DNA of 64,000 nucleotides. Origin: an uncultured Pseudomonadales bacterium (lineage in GTDB: Bacteria > Pseudomonadota > Gammaproteobacteria > Pseudomonadales > Pseudohongiellaceae). Made by a program: the position numbers and the translations under genes. Under the pieces are notes generated by a model, which saw nothing but the letters and a program-made list of their open reading frames with translations, was not told the origin of the DNA and made no database searches. Positions 7,522 to 16,267 of the stretch are shown piece by piece (within the stretch, counting starts at the first letter, position 1; the number at the start of each line of letters is the position of its first letter). The stretch is from NCBI GenBank assembly GCA_947259995.1, contig CAMYOK010000002.1, forward strand, positions 1 to 64,000. Reading direction: 5' to 3'.

Positions 7522-9648
7522 TTATTTTTTATCAATCGTTTCATTAATTATCGATAACAGAAACTTTCTAGCGTCAGGTTCCGACATTGGCTTTCCCCAC
7601 AAATAACCTTGCAGATAGTCAACATTCAAAGTACTTATAAACGCCAATTGCTCCGCAGTGGACACTCCCTCTGCCACTATCTTTAGATCTAAATTATTCG
7701 CCAACGCAACAATGGTAGAAATAATACTATTGTTAGATCCAACATCGATTTTATCGATGAAACTTTTATCGATTTTCAGTATATCTAGAGGGATATTTAC
7801 CAAATAGCCCAATGATGAATACCCTGTTCCAAAATCATCAAGGGCGATCGAACATCCGAGACGCTTCAATCTATGCAGTGTTTCGGTAACAGCCTCCACA
7901 TTCACCATGAATGCGGTTTCAGTAATCTCCAGCTGTATATTTTCAGGTGGGACTTTGTGTTTTTCCAAGGTGGCTGCGATAAACTCATAGAGCTCAGGGT
8001 CAGAAAACTGCTTTGTCGACAGATTAATCGCCACTGTTAAACACTTATCAACTCCTTGTAAGTGCCACTCCCGTAGTTGACTACAGGCTTCGTTTATCAC
8101 CCAACGACCAATTTCCCAGATTAAATTGCTTTCCTCTGCCAATGGGATGAACACCATAGGTGATACCGCTTGTCCGTGCCGGGTCCATCGAATCAGGGCC
8201 TCGAAACCAATTATGCGTTTTGAGCAAACTTCGAACTTAGGTTGATAAACAAGCACAAACTCCTGCTTATTCAAAGCTAGGTGCAAGTCACGGGCTAATT
8301 CTAGTCTCGCCAAACCATCAATATATAGACTTTCAGAGTATAGACGATAGCCACTTTTTCCTCGCTTCTTGGCTTCGTACATCGCCACGTCAGCGCGTTG
8401 AAGGAGAATATCCGGATCACTGCCATGCTCAGGCGCTACAACAATCCCTATACTGAGAGTTGTGATGATTTCTCGCTCGTATATAACGCACGGCTCGGCA
8501 AGCGCAGCTATTAAGCCGCTCGCTAGTAATTTTAGGTCTTCGACATCCTTAACGTCAGTCAACAAAATTGCGAACTCGTCGCCACCAAAGCGTGCGAGAT
8601 TACCGTCGGTATAAAAAGAATAGCTTTTGTGCTGTAGACAATGGGAAAGCTTATTCGCCAAGGTCACTAGAAGCTCATCCCCGGCCTTATGCCCAAGCGT
8701 ATCGTTGACATATTTAAAGTTATCTAAATCTACGAACAGAAAACCCACTTTCGAACCTGAAAGTTTGGCCGTTTCTAAAGCCAATTGAAATCTCTCTACA
8801 AAAAGCGCTCTATTCGGAAGATTGGTAAGGCTGTCGTAATAAGCCAATTGTCTCATGCGATTTTCGTATTTTTCCCGATGGGTGATATCTTCGAAAATAC
8901 AGACAATGCTCGTATCAGACGTATTCTTAGAAAGGTAAATATGTCCCTCTACGGGGTAGACACTTCCGTTTGCTCTGCGCATTCTGGTAGTGCAGCGATA
9001 ATAACTAAGCTTGCCATTTTGTAGTGCGGCGCAAGCATCCATAATGGGGACGATGTCTGCACTGCTAGGATCAAAAAGTTCCGGAAGTTTGTATCGATAC
9101 AATTGCTCTTCGCTGTAGCCAAGATTTTCGACAGCCGCTTTATTTGCTGACCTGATAGCGCTGCTACTGCTGTCCAAGAAAAATATTTCGCTAGCGGAAT
9201 TGTCCAATACACGCCCTAAACTTTCGAGCTGCCCTTGGCTGCTCTTCAACTCGAGGAACGTTTGACGTGCGCGCAGCATATAACGCACGCGATTGACTAG
9301 GACCTGATAATTAATAGGTTTTGTTATGAAATCCGTTGCACCAAACTCGTAAGATTTTTCAACGGACTCAAAACCCTCAGAGCCGGTCATCATTAGAATA
9401 GGCACTATCTGACCTTCTTCCGTTGCACGAATCTCAAGGCACAGTTCATAGCCATTCTTAAATGGCATCTGGATATCAGTGACGATGATGTCTGGTCGGC
9501 ACTGCAGAAACTGAGCGAAGCCTTCTGCCCCGTCGCGCGCCACAACCACTTTCATACCAGCATTGGACAATGCCCGCTCTAATGGGATTCGAATTGTGGT
9601 ATCGTCATCGACAATTAAAATGGTAGGGGTTGATGTCAATTCGCGCAC
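7522..9648 (-). CDS. REC-PAS-GGDEF-EAL dual-domain c-di-GMP protein
   Basis: A 708-residue cytoplasmic protein. The receiver domain spans residues 8-125 (VDDD, acceptor Asp58 in VTDIQMP, Lys110). A PAS domain lies at about 145-260. The GGDEF domain has an intact GGDEF at 355-359 with DLDNFKYVND. The EAL domain starts at 483 with EALIRW, LDDFGTGYSSL and AEGV. Both catalytic signatures are intact. The four residues before the active-site strand do not show an RxxD inhibitory site. It is the first gene of the leftward operon, and it has no transmembrane helix, so the receiver is the likely input, possibly from the hybrid kinase downstream. Confidence 0.94.
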   Translation of the reverse strand: MRELTSTPTILIVDDDTTIRIPLERALSNAGMKVVVARDGAEGFAQFLQCRPDIIVTDIQMPFKNGYELCLEIRATEEGQIVPILMMTGSEGFESVEKSYEFGATDFITKPINYQVLVNRVRYMLRARQTFLELKSSQGQLESLGRVLDNSASEIFFLDSSSSAIRSANKAAVENLGYSEEQLYRYKLPELFDPSSADIVPIMDACAALQNGKLSYYRCTTRMRRANGSVYPVEGHIYLSKNTSDTSIVCIFEDITHREKYENRMRQLAYYDSLTNLPNRALFVERFQLALETAKLSGSKVGFLFVDLDNFKYVNDTLGHKAGDELLVTLANKLSHCLQHKSYSFYTDGNLARFGGDEFAILLTDVKDVEDLKLLASGLIAALAEPCVIYEREIITTLSIGIVVAPEHGSDPDILLQRADVAMYEAKKRGKSGYRLYSESLYIDGLARLELARDLHLALNKQEFVLVYQPKFEVCSKRIIGFEALIRWTRHGQAVSPMVFIPLAEESNLIWEIGRWVINEACSQLREWHLQGVDKCLTVAINLSTKQFSDPELYEFIAATLEKHKVPPENIQLEITETAFMVNVEAVTETLHRLKRLGCSIALDDFGTGYSSLGYLVNIPLDILKIDKSFIDKIDVGSNNSIISTIVALANNLDLKIVAEGVSTAEQLAFISTLNVDYLQGYLWGKPMSEPDARKFLLSIINETIDKK

Positions 9649-9968
9649 TAATGAACCTCTGTAAAACTCTTCATTTTATTTGTCCTACAGTTACACCATC
9701 GCTACACAAGCCCACAATGATGCTGCATTGCTTTAATGCTGCGTGTACATATAATTATCAAGGATTAATGACACGTCTGACCTAGTACAATCGGGCAACA
9801 ATACAGAACTTTCTAAAGACTGACAAGGTGACTAGCTTAGCCACCGCTCGTGCTTTTTTTGTTACTCACTATTAGCCTGTACAACCGCCCGCACAAAACC
9901 CACAACAGAGACGGGTTTTGTAACGCTATTTAATTTAAATCGCGGTAAATGCACCGGAGAAAACGACG
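9649..9968. other. 320-base divergent intergenic region
   Basis: It separates the leftward c-di-GMP operon from the rightward GFA-type gene and must carry both promoters. An inverted repeat CAAAACCC (9894-9901) and GGGTTTTG (9913-9920) with an 11-base loop is the only clear structure. GGAGA at 9956-9960 is the ribosome site of the rightward gene. No open frame of coding quality was seen. Confidence 0.5.
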
Positions 9969-10367
9969 ATGAAAGGAAGTTGCCTATGCGGCCAAGTTGC
10001 ATACGAAGTGAGTGCGCTCGACTCCCCTATCCAACACTGCTCATGTCGTTCATGTCGCAAAGCCCATGGCGCTGCATTCAATACATCAGCGGCCGTAAAA
10101 AAGTCTAATTTTTTGTGGTTGCGAGGTGAACTTTTACTGTCTGAATTTGAGTCCTCGCCTGGCATAGTACGATATTTCTGCTCTATCTGTGGCTCTCAAT
10201 TAATCAAACGCAAAGACAATAGTGATCATCTCGCTCTTAGAGTTGCAAGCCTAGATGAAGACCCTGGTCAGGTACCCGAACTTAGAATTTGGTGTTCGCA
10301 TGAGGTGCCATGGCTAGACTATCAATCTAAAATTCCACGGTACAGTGAATGGAAACCAGCCCAATAA
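9969..10367 (+). CDS. GFA/CENP-V domain zinc protein
   Basis: A 132-residue protein of the glutathione-dependent formaldehyde-activating (GFA) fold. Zinc ligands are visible as CLCG near the start, HCSCRSCRKAHGAAF at residues 23-37, and FCSICGSQL around 76. The family includes Gfa, but most members are uncharacterised, so the enzyme activity should not be assumed. Single gene, with a GGAGA ribosome site upstream. A repeat element follows between it and the convergent methyltransferase. Confidence 0.9.
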   Translation: MKGSCLCGQVAYEVSALDSPIQHCSCRSCRKAHGAAFNTSAAVKKSNFLWLRGELLLSEFESSPGIVRYFCSICGSQLIKRKDNSDHLALRVASLDEDPGQVPELRIWCSHEVPWLDYQSKIPRYSEWKPAQ

Positions 10368-10451
10368 GGGTGCAATTCCAAACTTTGGAGAGATGGAACA
10401 GAGCCATCAAAGTGAAACCTAAGCATATCCCGCCTGGGCACGAGGGCTAAG

Positions 10452-10502
10452 ATCAAGGGGTCAGATCCCTTGATTCTGCGAATCAAAAGACCTGACCCCT
10501 TC
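10452..10502. repeat. Paired AATCAAGGG palindromic repeat
   Basis: The left half-unit is perfect (AATCAAGGG-like arm, loop GTCAGAT, arm CCCTTGATT). Spacer CTGCG. The right half-unit is degraded (AATCAAAAGAC then CTGACCCCTT). It lies between two convergent genes, 5 bases from the methyltransferase stop. Confidence 0.85.
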
Positions 10503-10506
10503 AGGG

Positions 10507-11241
10507 TTACGGCTTTCTGAATTTTAGGACGAAGCGGTCGGTGTTGCCCTGAATGCCAGGAGTGCCGACTTCTTGCATCAGGTCATCTTCTTCGTGGTAG
10601 TGCATATCACTGAAGTCTACGAACTCAAATCCAACGTCGACCATCTCTTTGATGATCAGCACTGGATCCAAGCGACGACCTACGGCGCGCGTAGTGGGTT
10701 GACCATGACGACGGGTATGATCGACTACGCCATAGATGCCACCAGATTTCATTGCATCGAAGATCGCCTCGTTCATATTGGCGCGCCCTTCTGCATTAGG
10801 GTTATGCAAGTTCCAGAACGTTAACACCATGTCAAAGTTGTCTGTTTCGAACTCGAACTCAGGAATATCGCCCAAGGCAACTGAATCGTTAATGGCGCTA
10901 ACACAGTCAAGGCCAGGCAGAGTCATCACGTCACTCTTGAATGAGCCGCTGACGCTCACAGACACGACTAACTCACCGCCGTTCTCGCAAAGGGTTGGGC
11001 CTACAAACTTGCTCCAGTAGCCAGTGGCCGGAGAGATCTCCAAGACCTTCATATCGTCCTCAAGACCGAAGAACTCTAGCACCTCGGCTGGCTTGCGGTT
11101 CGCGTCGCGGGCTACTTCAGCCTCCGTGCGGATGCTGCCACCTAGGTTTTGTTCAATTTTCATGCGGGTTGCGGCTGGGTCGGCTGCTAGGGCTTGGGAG
11201 GTGATAAAGCACAGGCTAGCTAGGGGGATGATTCTTTTCAT
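10507..11241 (-). CDS. Exported class I SAM-dependent methyltransferase-like protein
   Basis: A 244-residue protein with a signal peptide (MKRIIPLASLCFITSQALAADPA). The methyltransferase-like core shows VLEISPATGYWSKFVGP as the SAM-binding loop, DMVLTFWNLHN as motif IV, and GGIYGVVDHTRRHG. It resembles the predicted methyltransferase group COG4798. SAM is cytoplasmic, so a secreted methyltransferase fold is puzzling and the biochemical role is unknown. Single gene. Confidence 0.8.
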   Translation of the reverse strand: MKRIIPLASLCFITSQALAADPAATRMKIEQNLGGSIRTEAEVARDANRKPAEVLEFFGLEDDMKVLEISPATGYWSKFVGPTLCENGGELVVSVSVSGSFKSDVMTLPGLDCVSAINDSVALGDIPEFEFETDNFDMVLTFWNLHNPNAEGRANMNEAIFDAMKSGGIYGVVDHTRRHGQPTTRAVGRRLDPVLIIKEMVDVGFEFVDFSDMHYHEEDDLMQEVGTPGIQGNTDRFVLKFRKP

Positions 11242-11425
11242 AAATACTCACTATATTGTTTTAGATTAAGGACCGACTAATGTTAACAGTCTTCTGCTGG
11301 GAGTTGACCGGCTCACTTGTACTTTTGGCTCAGATGCTAAAGTCAGCTAACTAGCTAAATGTAGCCAAAAAGTGTGTAGCAACCTGCTTTATGGCTAGGG
11401 GCGCTACCATTTTTCAAAGCAAGCT

Positions 11426-11473
11426 AATCAAGGGGTCAGAGCACTTGATTTTCAAGTGATCTGACCCCTTGAT
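11426..11473. repeat. Paired AATCAAGGG palindromic repeat
   Basis: Left half-unit AATCAAGGGG, TCAGAGCACTTGA; right half-unit TCAAGTGATC, TGACCCCTTGAT, with almost no spacer, so the whole can form one long hairpin. It lies in a divergent region, 46 bases upstream of the GAF-GGDEF start. Confidence 0.9.
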
Positions 11474-11518
11474 ATGCAGCCAAGTTGAACTCTACAATGC
11501 CCTAAAAAGAGAGAGCAT

Positions 11519-12481
11519 ATGATTAAGCCAGACATTCCAGACAATGAGGTCGAGAGAATTCATGCTCTAAGAGCTCTGAAAATTCTCGATACAGCACATG
11601 AAGAGCGCTTTGATCGCGTCACTCGCATGGCTAAGCGATTGTTTAACGTAGAGATCTCACTGGTCAGCCTTGTCGACTCAGACAGGCAATGGTTTAAATC
11701 TGCGCAAGGACTAGCAGCCACTGAGACACCACGCGATATTTCGTTTTGCGGTCACGCCATCAATCATAATGGCCTATTTCTTATTCCAAATGCACTTGAG
11801 GATGAACGGTTTTTCGATAACCCACTAGTTACCGAGGCCCCAAAAATCCGCTTTTACGCAGGTTACCCACTCAAATTGAGGCAGGGAATAAAAATAGGAA
11901 CACTATGCCTTATCGACTCAAAGCCAAAGTATATGGACGAAGAGGAACAGCAGTTATTCAATGATTTTGGCGCGATGATTGAACAAGAGATTCGTTCAAT
12001 TCAAATGGCAACACTGGACGAGTTAACCTTGGTTTCAAACCGACGGGGGTTTCTCGCCCTTGCCGATCACTTTCAATCAAGCTGTCAACGCGAACAAGTC
12101 TCAATGTCTCTAATATTGTTCGACCTCAATCAGGTCAAACCTATCAATGATAACTTCGGCCATCATGAAGGTGACTTTGCGTTAAAGCAATTTGCTGAGG
12201 TATTGCGCAGTGTTTATCGTAAAAACGATATCATTGGCAGGTTGGGAGGGAACGAGTTTGTGGTTATGCTCGCGGATGTCGGACAAGAGCTAATCGACTA
12301 CCTCCTCGGTCGCTTTAAAACTGAAATGGACGCATTGAATAAGACTATCAACAAACCTTACGTCATAGAATACAGTACGGGTTTGGCGCGTTTTGCTCAT
12401 GATACAGAGCTGTCCCTGGAAGGAATGATCGCAGAGGCGGACGCAGCAATGTCTAGGTCAAAGAAAGGCATATCGCGCTAG
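11519..12481 (+). CDS. GAF-GGDEF domain protein with altered GGNEF active site
   Basis: A 320-residue cytoplasmic protein. The N-terminal GAF domain (about 25-160) contains DRQWFKSAQGL and FCGHAI, the sensor type common in this family. A GGDEF domain (about 165-318) follows. The signature at 243-247 reads GGNEF instead of GGDEF/GGEEF. The first metal-binding strand reads FDLNQVKPIND rather than the usual FDLDxFKxIND. The third signature residue binds metal and substrate phosphate in active enzymes, so activity is doubtful; it may be a GTP or c-di-GMP sensor. Flanked on both sides by palindromic repeats. Confidence 0.9.
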   Translation: MIKPDIPDNEVERIHALRALKILDTAHEERFDRVTRMAKRLFNVEISLVSLVDSDRQWFKSAQGLAATETPRDISFCGHAINHNGLFLIPNALEDERFFDNPLVTEAPKIRFYAGYPLKLRQGIKIGTLCLIDSKPKYMDEEEQQLFNDFGAMIEQEIRSIQMATLDELTLVSNRRGFLALADHFQSSCQREQVSMSLILFDLNQVKPINDNFGHHEGDFALKQFAEVLRSVYRKNDIIGRLGGNEFVVMLADVGQELIDYLLGRFKTEMDALNKTINKPYVIEYSTGLARFAHDTELSLEGMIAEADAAMSRSKKGISR

Positions 12482-12488
12482 CTTAGGG

Positions 12489-12539
12489 AAATCAAGGGGT
12501 CAGATCACTTGAAAATCAAGTGCTCTGACCCCTTGATTT
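12489..12539. repeat. Paired AATCAAGGG palindromic repeat
   Basis: Left half-unit AAATCAAGGGG, TCAGATCACTTGA; three-base spacer; right half-unit TCAAGTGCTC, TGACCCCTTGATTT. It fills the 65-base gap between two convergent genes, so it could act as a bidirectional transcript end. Confidence 0.9.
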
Positions 12540-12546
12540 CTTGATC

Positions 12547-14253
12547 TCATCGCGTGATGCTGTCCCAGTTATCCACTAGGTGCTCTGCGCTGCGCCAAGC
12601 CAATGCCTGCGCCGTCAACGTAGGATTCCTGGCGCCACTAGTGCCCATGACAGACGAGCCAAGAATGCCAAGATTCGGAGCCTCGTGGGCAAAGCCATAG
12701 GCGTCTGTCACATTCGTCGCCGGATCATTGCCCATGCGCGTGCCACCATAGGCATGAGTCGACGCGCCCATCGCATTACCAAGGCCCGTGCGATAGAAGT
12801 GCGTGGCACCGGCGGCGCGATACCATTCTTCCATGCGGTCTTGGGTAAACTGCGCAATCTTCAGCTCGTTGTCGCGGTATTGCGCCGTAATGCGGATCAC
12901 AGGAAAGCCAAGCTTGTCTTTCACCTGTGGGTCCAAGTCAAGATAGTTGCCTTTATAGGGCAGCGTCGTCTTCTGTATATAAGACATATTGACGCGATCG
13001 GCGTTCTCACGCACAAAGGCCTTCCACTTTGCTCCCCAATTGGGCACCAGATCGAAGGTCGGCATCTTCGCCGCCGAGATTGGTTTACGGTCAGTGAAGG
13101 TCCACAAATTTCCGCCGCCAATGAAATCTAGATCACTGTGATCAAAATTGTCATCGGCCCATTCGTCAATGGCGACCCCTTGTGCCGGCAAACCATACCA
13201 GTTGTTCAAGTTCTTAGGAAACAAAGCAAATACTGGTGCACCCTGGTGATGGCTCAGATAATGCTGCCCCACTTGGCCGCTGTTATTTGCCAAACCATTC
13301 GGGTACTGACGCGATGTCGACAGCATCAACAAACGCACGTTCTCGTAGGTATGGCTCGCTAGCATCACCGCATCGGCTGGCTGAAACATCACTTCATTGC
13401 CTAGCAAGTACTCTACGCCCGTCACTCGCCCATCGGCATCGTTAAGAATTTTCAACACGCGCGCATGGGTTACGACTTTTAAAAGACCAGACTTCAAGGC
13501 TTCCGGAATCGTCGTCACGGCTGTAGAGCTTTTCGCATTCACGTGACACCCGCCACGGTCGCAATAACCATGATAGAAGCAACCAGGGCGATCGCCATAG
13601 ACTTCCGTGTTAATCGCTGCAGGGCCTTGGAACGGGGTCCACCCCAGTTGCCGTGCCGCATCACTCATCATGTCGGTATAACCGGAGCTGCGCAGGCCCG
13701 GCATCGGGTAGCCTCTTGCACGCGGGCCTTCGAAGGGGCTGCCATTGGCTTGCCGCTGACCATTGATATTACCGGCAAAACCCGACACTCCTAGAGCATA
13801 TTCCACACGGTCGTAATAGGGTTCTAGATCGTCGTAGCTGATCGGCCAGTCCTCAACCGTGGAGTCTTCCGGAATGCGATGCGCCCCATATCGCTCAGCC
13901 GTCGCACTCGCGGTTTTAAAATCCCAAGGATTGAGACGCCAGCTCTGCGCCCAATAATGTAGCGAGGTACCACCGACACCATTCATCATCGGATGCCCCC
14001 CGCCCTGCACTGCCTCAAAATTAATATTGGCGCGCACTGTAGGAATCTCGTTCTTCGCCTTGGCCACTTGCTGCGGCCAATCGCGCAGATTATTGCGCAC
14101 TTCATCAGGGGCAAAATCCCGGTTCGAAAACCAACCGCCGGCCTCTAGTCCAATCACATTTAGACCGGCATTGACCAATGGCAGCACAGCAACACCGCCC
14201 ACTGCGCCAAGGCCGATGACGACTACGTCAGTTTTGGGTAATTCAGTGGCCAT
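12547..14253 (-). CDS. GMC-type FAD-dependent oxidoreductase (gluconate/sorbitol dehydrogenase large-subunit-like)
   Basis: A 568-residue flavoprotein. It has an N-terminal dinucleotide-binding motif (VIGLGAVGGVAVLPL), NGVGGTSLHYWAQSWR, and the C-terminal GMC box with HAYGGTRMG, GILGSSVMGT and NPTLTAQALA. The ATG at 14253 has a strong GGGAGG site upstream and overlaps the previous gene by 11 bases, so the two are coupled. It is predicted to oxidise a sugar or alcohol. It has no signal of its own and probably travels through the membrane with the Tat-signalled small subunit. No cytochrome c subunit is adjacent, unlike classical gluconate 2-dehydrogenase. Confidence 0.9.
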   Translation of the reverse strand: MATELPKTDVVVIGLGAVGGVAVLPLVNAGLNVIGLEAGGWFSNRDFAPDEVRNNLRDWPQQVAKAKNEIPTVRANINFEAVQGGGHPMMNGVGGTSLHYWAQSWRLNPWDFKTASATAERYGAHRIPEDSTVEDWPISYDDLEPYYDRVEYALGVSGFAGNINGQRQANGSPFEGPRARGYPMPGLRSSGYTDMMSDAARQLGWTPFQGPAAINTEVYGDRPGCFYHGYCDRGGCHVNAKSSTAVTTIPEALKSGLLKVVTHARVLKILNDADGRVTGVEYLLGNEVMFQPADAVMLASHTYENVRLLMLSTSRQYPNGLANNSGQVGQHYLSHHQGAPVFALFPKNLNNWYGLPAQGVAIDEWADDNFDHSDLDFIGGGNLWTFTDRKPISAAKMPTFDLVPNWGAKWKAFVRENADRVNMSYIQKTTLPYKGNYLDLDPQVKDKLGFPVIRITAQYRDNELKIAQFTQDRMEEWYRAAGATHFYRTGLGNAMGASTHAYGGTRMGNDPATNVTDAYGFAHEAPNLGILGSSVMGTSGARNPTLTAQALAWRSAEHLVDNWDSITR

Positions 14254-14980
14254 TGGCAGCACCTCCCGTTGATGATGAACCAGAGCCAACAGGGTCCTTG
14301 AGGTGTGTCGGCATGTCGTATGCCGATTGTCGGCTAGGGACTAGCGATGACCCTTGACTAACTTCATCGGGAGTCGCAATTGCGCGCACACCTGGGTAGC
14401 CAAGCAGATCCCAACCAATGAAGTCGCGATTGCCACCATAATAGGGGTCGCTGAAGGTGCCATCGATAGTGTGTGTCCTCACCATAAAGAAGAAGCCCGC
14501 GTTCAATGACGAATAGCCTTCGATTGGGCTGTCGATCATCGACTCAATAATGGCATCTTGCTCATCTTCGGAAAGCTGATAGAAAGATAGGTTTTTCGTT
14601 TGCCGGCAATAGTCTTCGAGTGCCGAAAGCCCTACCCCATATTGTTCACGGGAGGAGGCCATTGGGCCGGCGAGGGCTCGGTCAATATAGTGGACAGCTC
14701 GCGCTTCGTGCGCGCCTGGGCTTTCTGCATCGCTAGGCAGTATTCGCGATGCAAAGGCGTCTAAATTGGCACTTTCAAGTGCGGTCAACGTTTCGAAGGC
14801 TTCTCTGACAGGAATGCGTTGCGGGATTGCTTGGCTTGGTTGTGCGCTAAGAGTGCCGCTACTTGCGGCCATTAGTGCGGCGCCTGTTAATCCGACCCCT
14901 TTAAGCAGGTTGCGGCGCGACTGCGATGGGGCGCGGCTGGCGGGCGCCTCGTCTGCGCGGGGCTTCTTATCATCACTCAT
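14243..14980 (-). CDS. Gluconate 2-dehydrogenase subunit 3-like protein, Tat-exported
   Basis: A 245-residue small subunit with a Tat signal (SQSRRNLLKGVGLTGAALMAASSG) after a polar N-terminus. The family core follows: LTALESANLDAFASRILP, GAHEARAVHYID, and GFFFMVRTHTIDGTFSDPYYGGNRDFIGWDLLGYPG. It precedes and overlaps the GMC oxidoreductase gene. In this family the small subunit helps export and hold the flavoprotein. Confidence 0.9.
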   Translation of the reverse strand: MSDDKKPRADEAPASRAPSQSRRNLLKGVGLTGAALMAASSGTLSAQPSQAIPQRIPVREAFETLTALESANLDAFASRILPSDAESPGAHEARAVHYIDRALAGPMASSREQYGVGLSALEDYCRQTKNLSFYQLSEDEQDAIIESMIDSPIEGYSSLNAGFFFMVRTHTIDGTFSDPYYGGNRDFIGWDLLGYPGVRAIATPDEVSQGSSLVPSRQSAYDMPTHLKDPVGSGSSSTGGAANGH

Positions 14981-15215
14981 GCTCTTGCTCCTAGCATATG
15001 GGGTAAACCCACTGCCTATTCTTATTAGAGGAACTATTTCTTAGGTGTAACCTTATCACTATGCTGACAAAAGGAAATGCCCAAATGACGCATCACTCGC
15101 AAAGATCTTCAAAATCGCCATTCGAAGCTGTATACAGCGGCGGCGGCAGGCTATAAAGTTCTTAATTATTACTGGGACACGAACAACAATCAAAACACTC
15201 CCCCGGAGAGAAAAG

Positions 15216-15809
15216 ATGATATCGCGACAAGATTTAGCAAAGGCTTTGGCGACAACTCTGGCAATCCTCGCCTGCCTGCCGGTTTGGGCTGCCGATGAGG
15301 TGCCAGAAACCATTGTAGTCACTAGCAATGCATTCGAGCATAACACCGATATCCCTTGGAGGTACTCAGCATACGATGAGGGGATCTCACCGGAAATCTC
15401 TTGGAGTAATTTACCCCGGGGTACTGCGCAATTGGCATTGATTCTTGATGACCCCGTGGTCGCCATGCTGCAACCTTTTGTTCACTGGATCGCCTACAAT
15501 ATTCCAGCATCGGCCTCTGGGCTACCCGAGGGACTTTCACCTGATGCGATCGTGACCTACCCAGGACTCGAAGGCATGATCAATGGTGCTAACGGCATTC
15601 GCCGGTCAGGGTATTTTGGTCCGCGTCCGCCTGTGGATGGCAAGGTGCATACCTATAATTTCCGTATCTATGCGCTGGATCACGAGCTGAATTTGGCCGA
15701 TGGGCTGAACAAAGCGTCCCTGCTAGATGCTATGCGTGGGCATATTTTGGCTACAGGTTTGTTAACTGGGAATTTTGAATACCTAGGCGGCCGAACCCAT
15801 ACACCGTAA
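15216..15809 (+). CDS. YbhB/YbcL-type PEBP family protein, periplasmic
   Basis: A 197-residue phosphatidylethanolamine-binding-protein (Raf kinase inhibitor-like) protein with a signal peptide ending VWAADE. It shows the family run ISPEISWSNLP, LALILDDP, FVHWIAYNIP, and GIRRSGYFGPRPPVDGKVHTYNFRIYALD. The bacterial role is unknown. Its TAA stop shares bases with the start of a palindromic repeat (T then AATCAAGGGG). GGAGA at 15205-15209 is the ribosome site. Confidence 0.92.
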   Translation: MISRQDLAKALATTLAILACLPVWAADEVPETIVVTSNAFEHNTDIPWRYSAYDEGISPEISWSNLPRGTAQLALILDDPVVAMLQPFVHWIAYNIPASASGLPEGLSPDAIVTYPGLEGMINGANGIRRSGYFGPRPPVDGKVHTYNFRIYALDHELNLADGLNKASLLDAMRGHILATGLLTGNFEYLGGRTHTP

Positions 15810-15870
15810 TCAAGGGGTCAGATCCCTTGATTCTGTTTGAGCTAATTTCAAGGGATCTGACCCCATGATT
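15808..15870. repeat. Paired AATCAAGGG palindromic repeat
   Basis: Left half-unit is perfect; spacer about 14 bases; right half-unit TTCAAGGGATC, TGACCCCATGATT. It begins on the stop codon of the PEBP gene and ends 17 bases before the YbjQ-type gene, so it lies inside a possible two-gene transcript. Confidence 0.9.
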
Positions 15871-15887
15871 TTGCCAAGAGGACATTT

Positions 15888-16202
15888 ATGATTTATTCAA
15901 CGACCGACACCATTCCAGGCAAAGAGATCGCAGAGATCGTTGGGGTCGTTACCGGCAATGTGGTCCAAGCTAAGCATATTGGCCGCGATATCATGGCTGG
16001 GCTTAAGACTATTGTCGGTGGCGAGATTCGCGGTTACACCGAAATGCTGACCGAAGCCCGAAATATTGCAGTACAGCGCTTGGTGCAAAACGCCCAAGAA
16101 AAAGGGGCCGATGCCGTAGTAGGCATTCGTTTCACCACCAGCGCGATTATGGATGGCTCTTCTGAAATCTTGGTTTTTGGCACAGCTGTAAAGCTGAAGT
16201 AA
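15888..16202 (+). CDS. YbjQ/UPF0145 family protein
   Basis: A 104-residue protein of the YbjQ (DUF74) family, which forms a pentameric ring. Conserved stretches are the N-terminal IPGKEIAEIVGVVTGNVV, the central GLKTIVGGEIRGYTEML, EARNIAVQRLVQNAQEKGADAVVGIRF, and a final LVFGTAVKL. Function is unknown, sometimes described as heavy-metal binding. The stop codon TAA is again fused to the start of a repeat element. AGAGG upstream is the ribosome site. Confidence 0.93.
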   Translation: MIYSTTDTIPGKEIAEIVGVVTGNVVQAKHIGRDIMAGLKTIVGGEIRGYTEMLTEARNIAVQRLVQNAQEKGADAVVGIRFTTSAIMDGSSEILVFGTAVKLK

Positions 16203-16267
16203 TCAAGGGGTCAGGTCCCTTGATTCCAACTGTACAAGAGAAATCAAGGGATCTGACCCCTTGATTT
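16201..16267. repeat. Paired AATCAAGGG palindromic repeat
   Basis: Left half-unit with one change (TCAGGTCC); 15-base spacer; right half-unit AAATCAAGGGATC, TGACCCCTTGATTT. It overlaps the stop of YbjQ on one side and supplies the last codons of the convergent carrier gene on the other. Confidence 0.92.

Noticed and set aside
12580..13131. 183-codon plus-strand frame inside the GMC oxidoreductase gene
   Set aside because: It is antisense to a clear family member, has a very basic composition and no recognisable motif.
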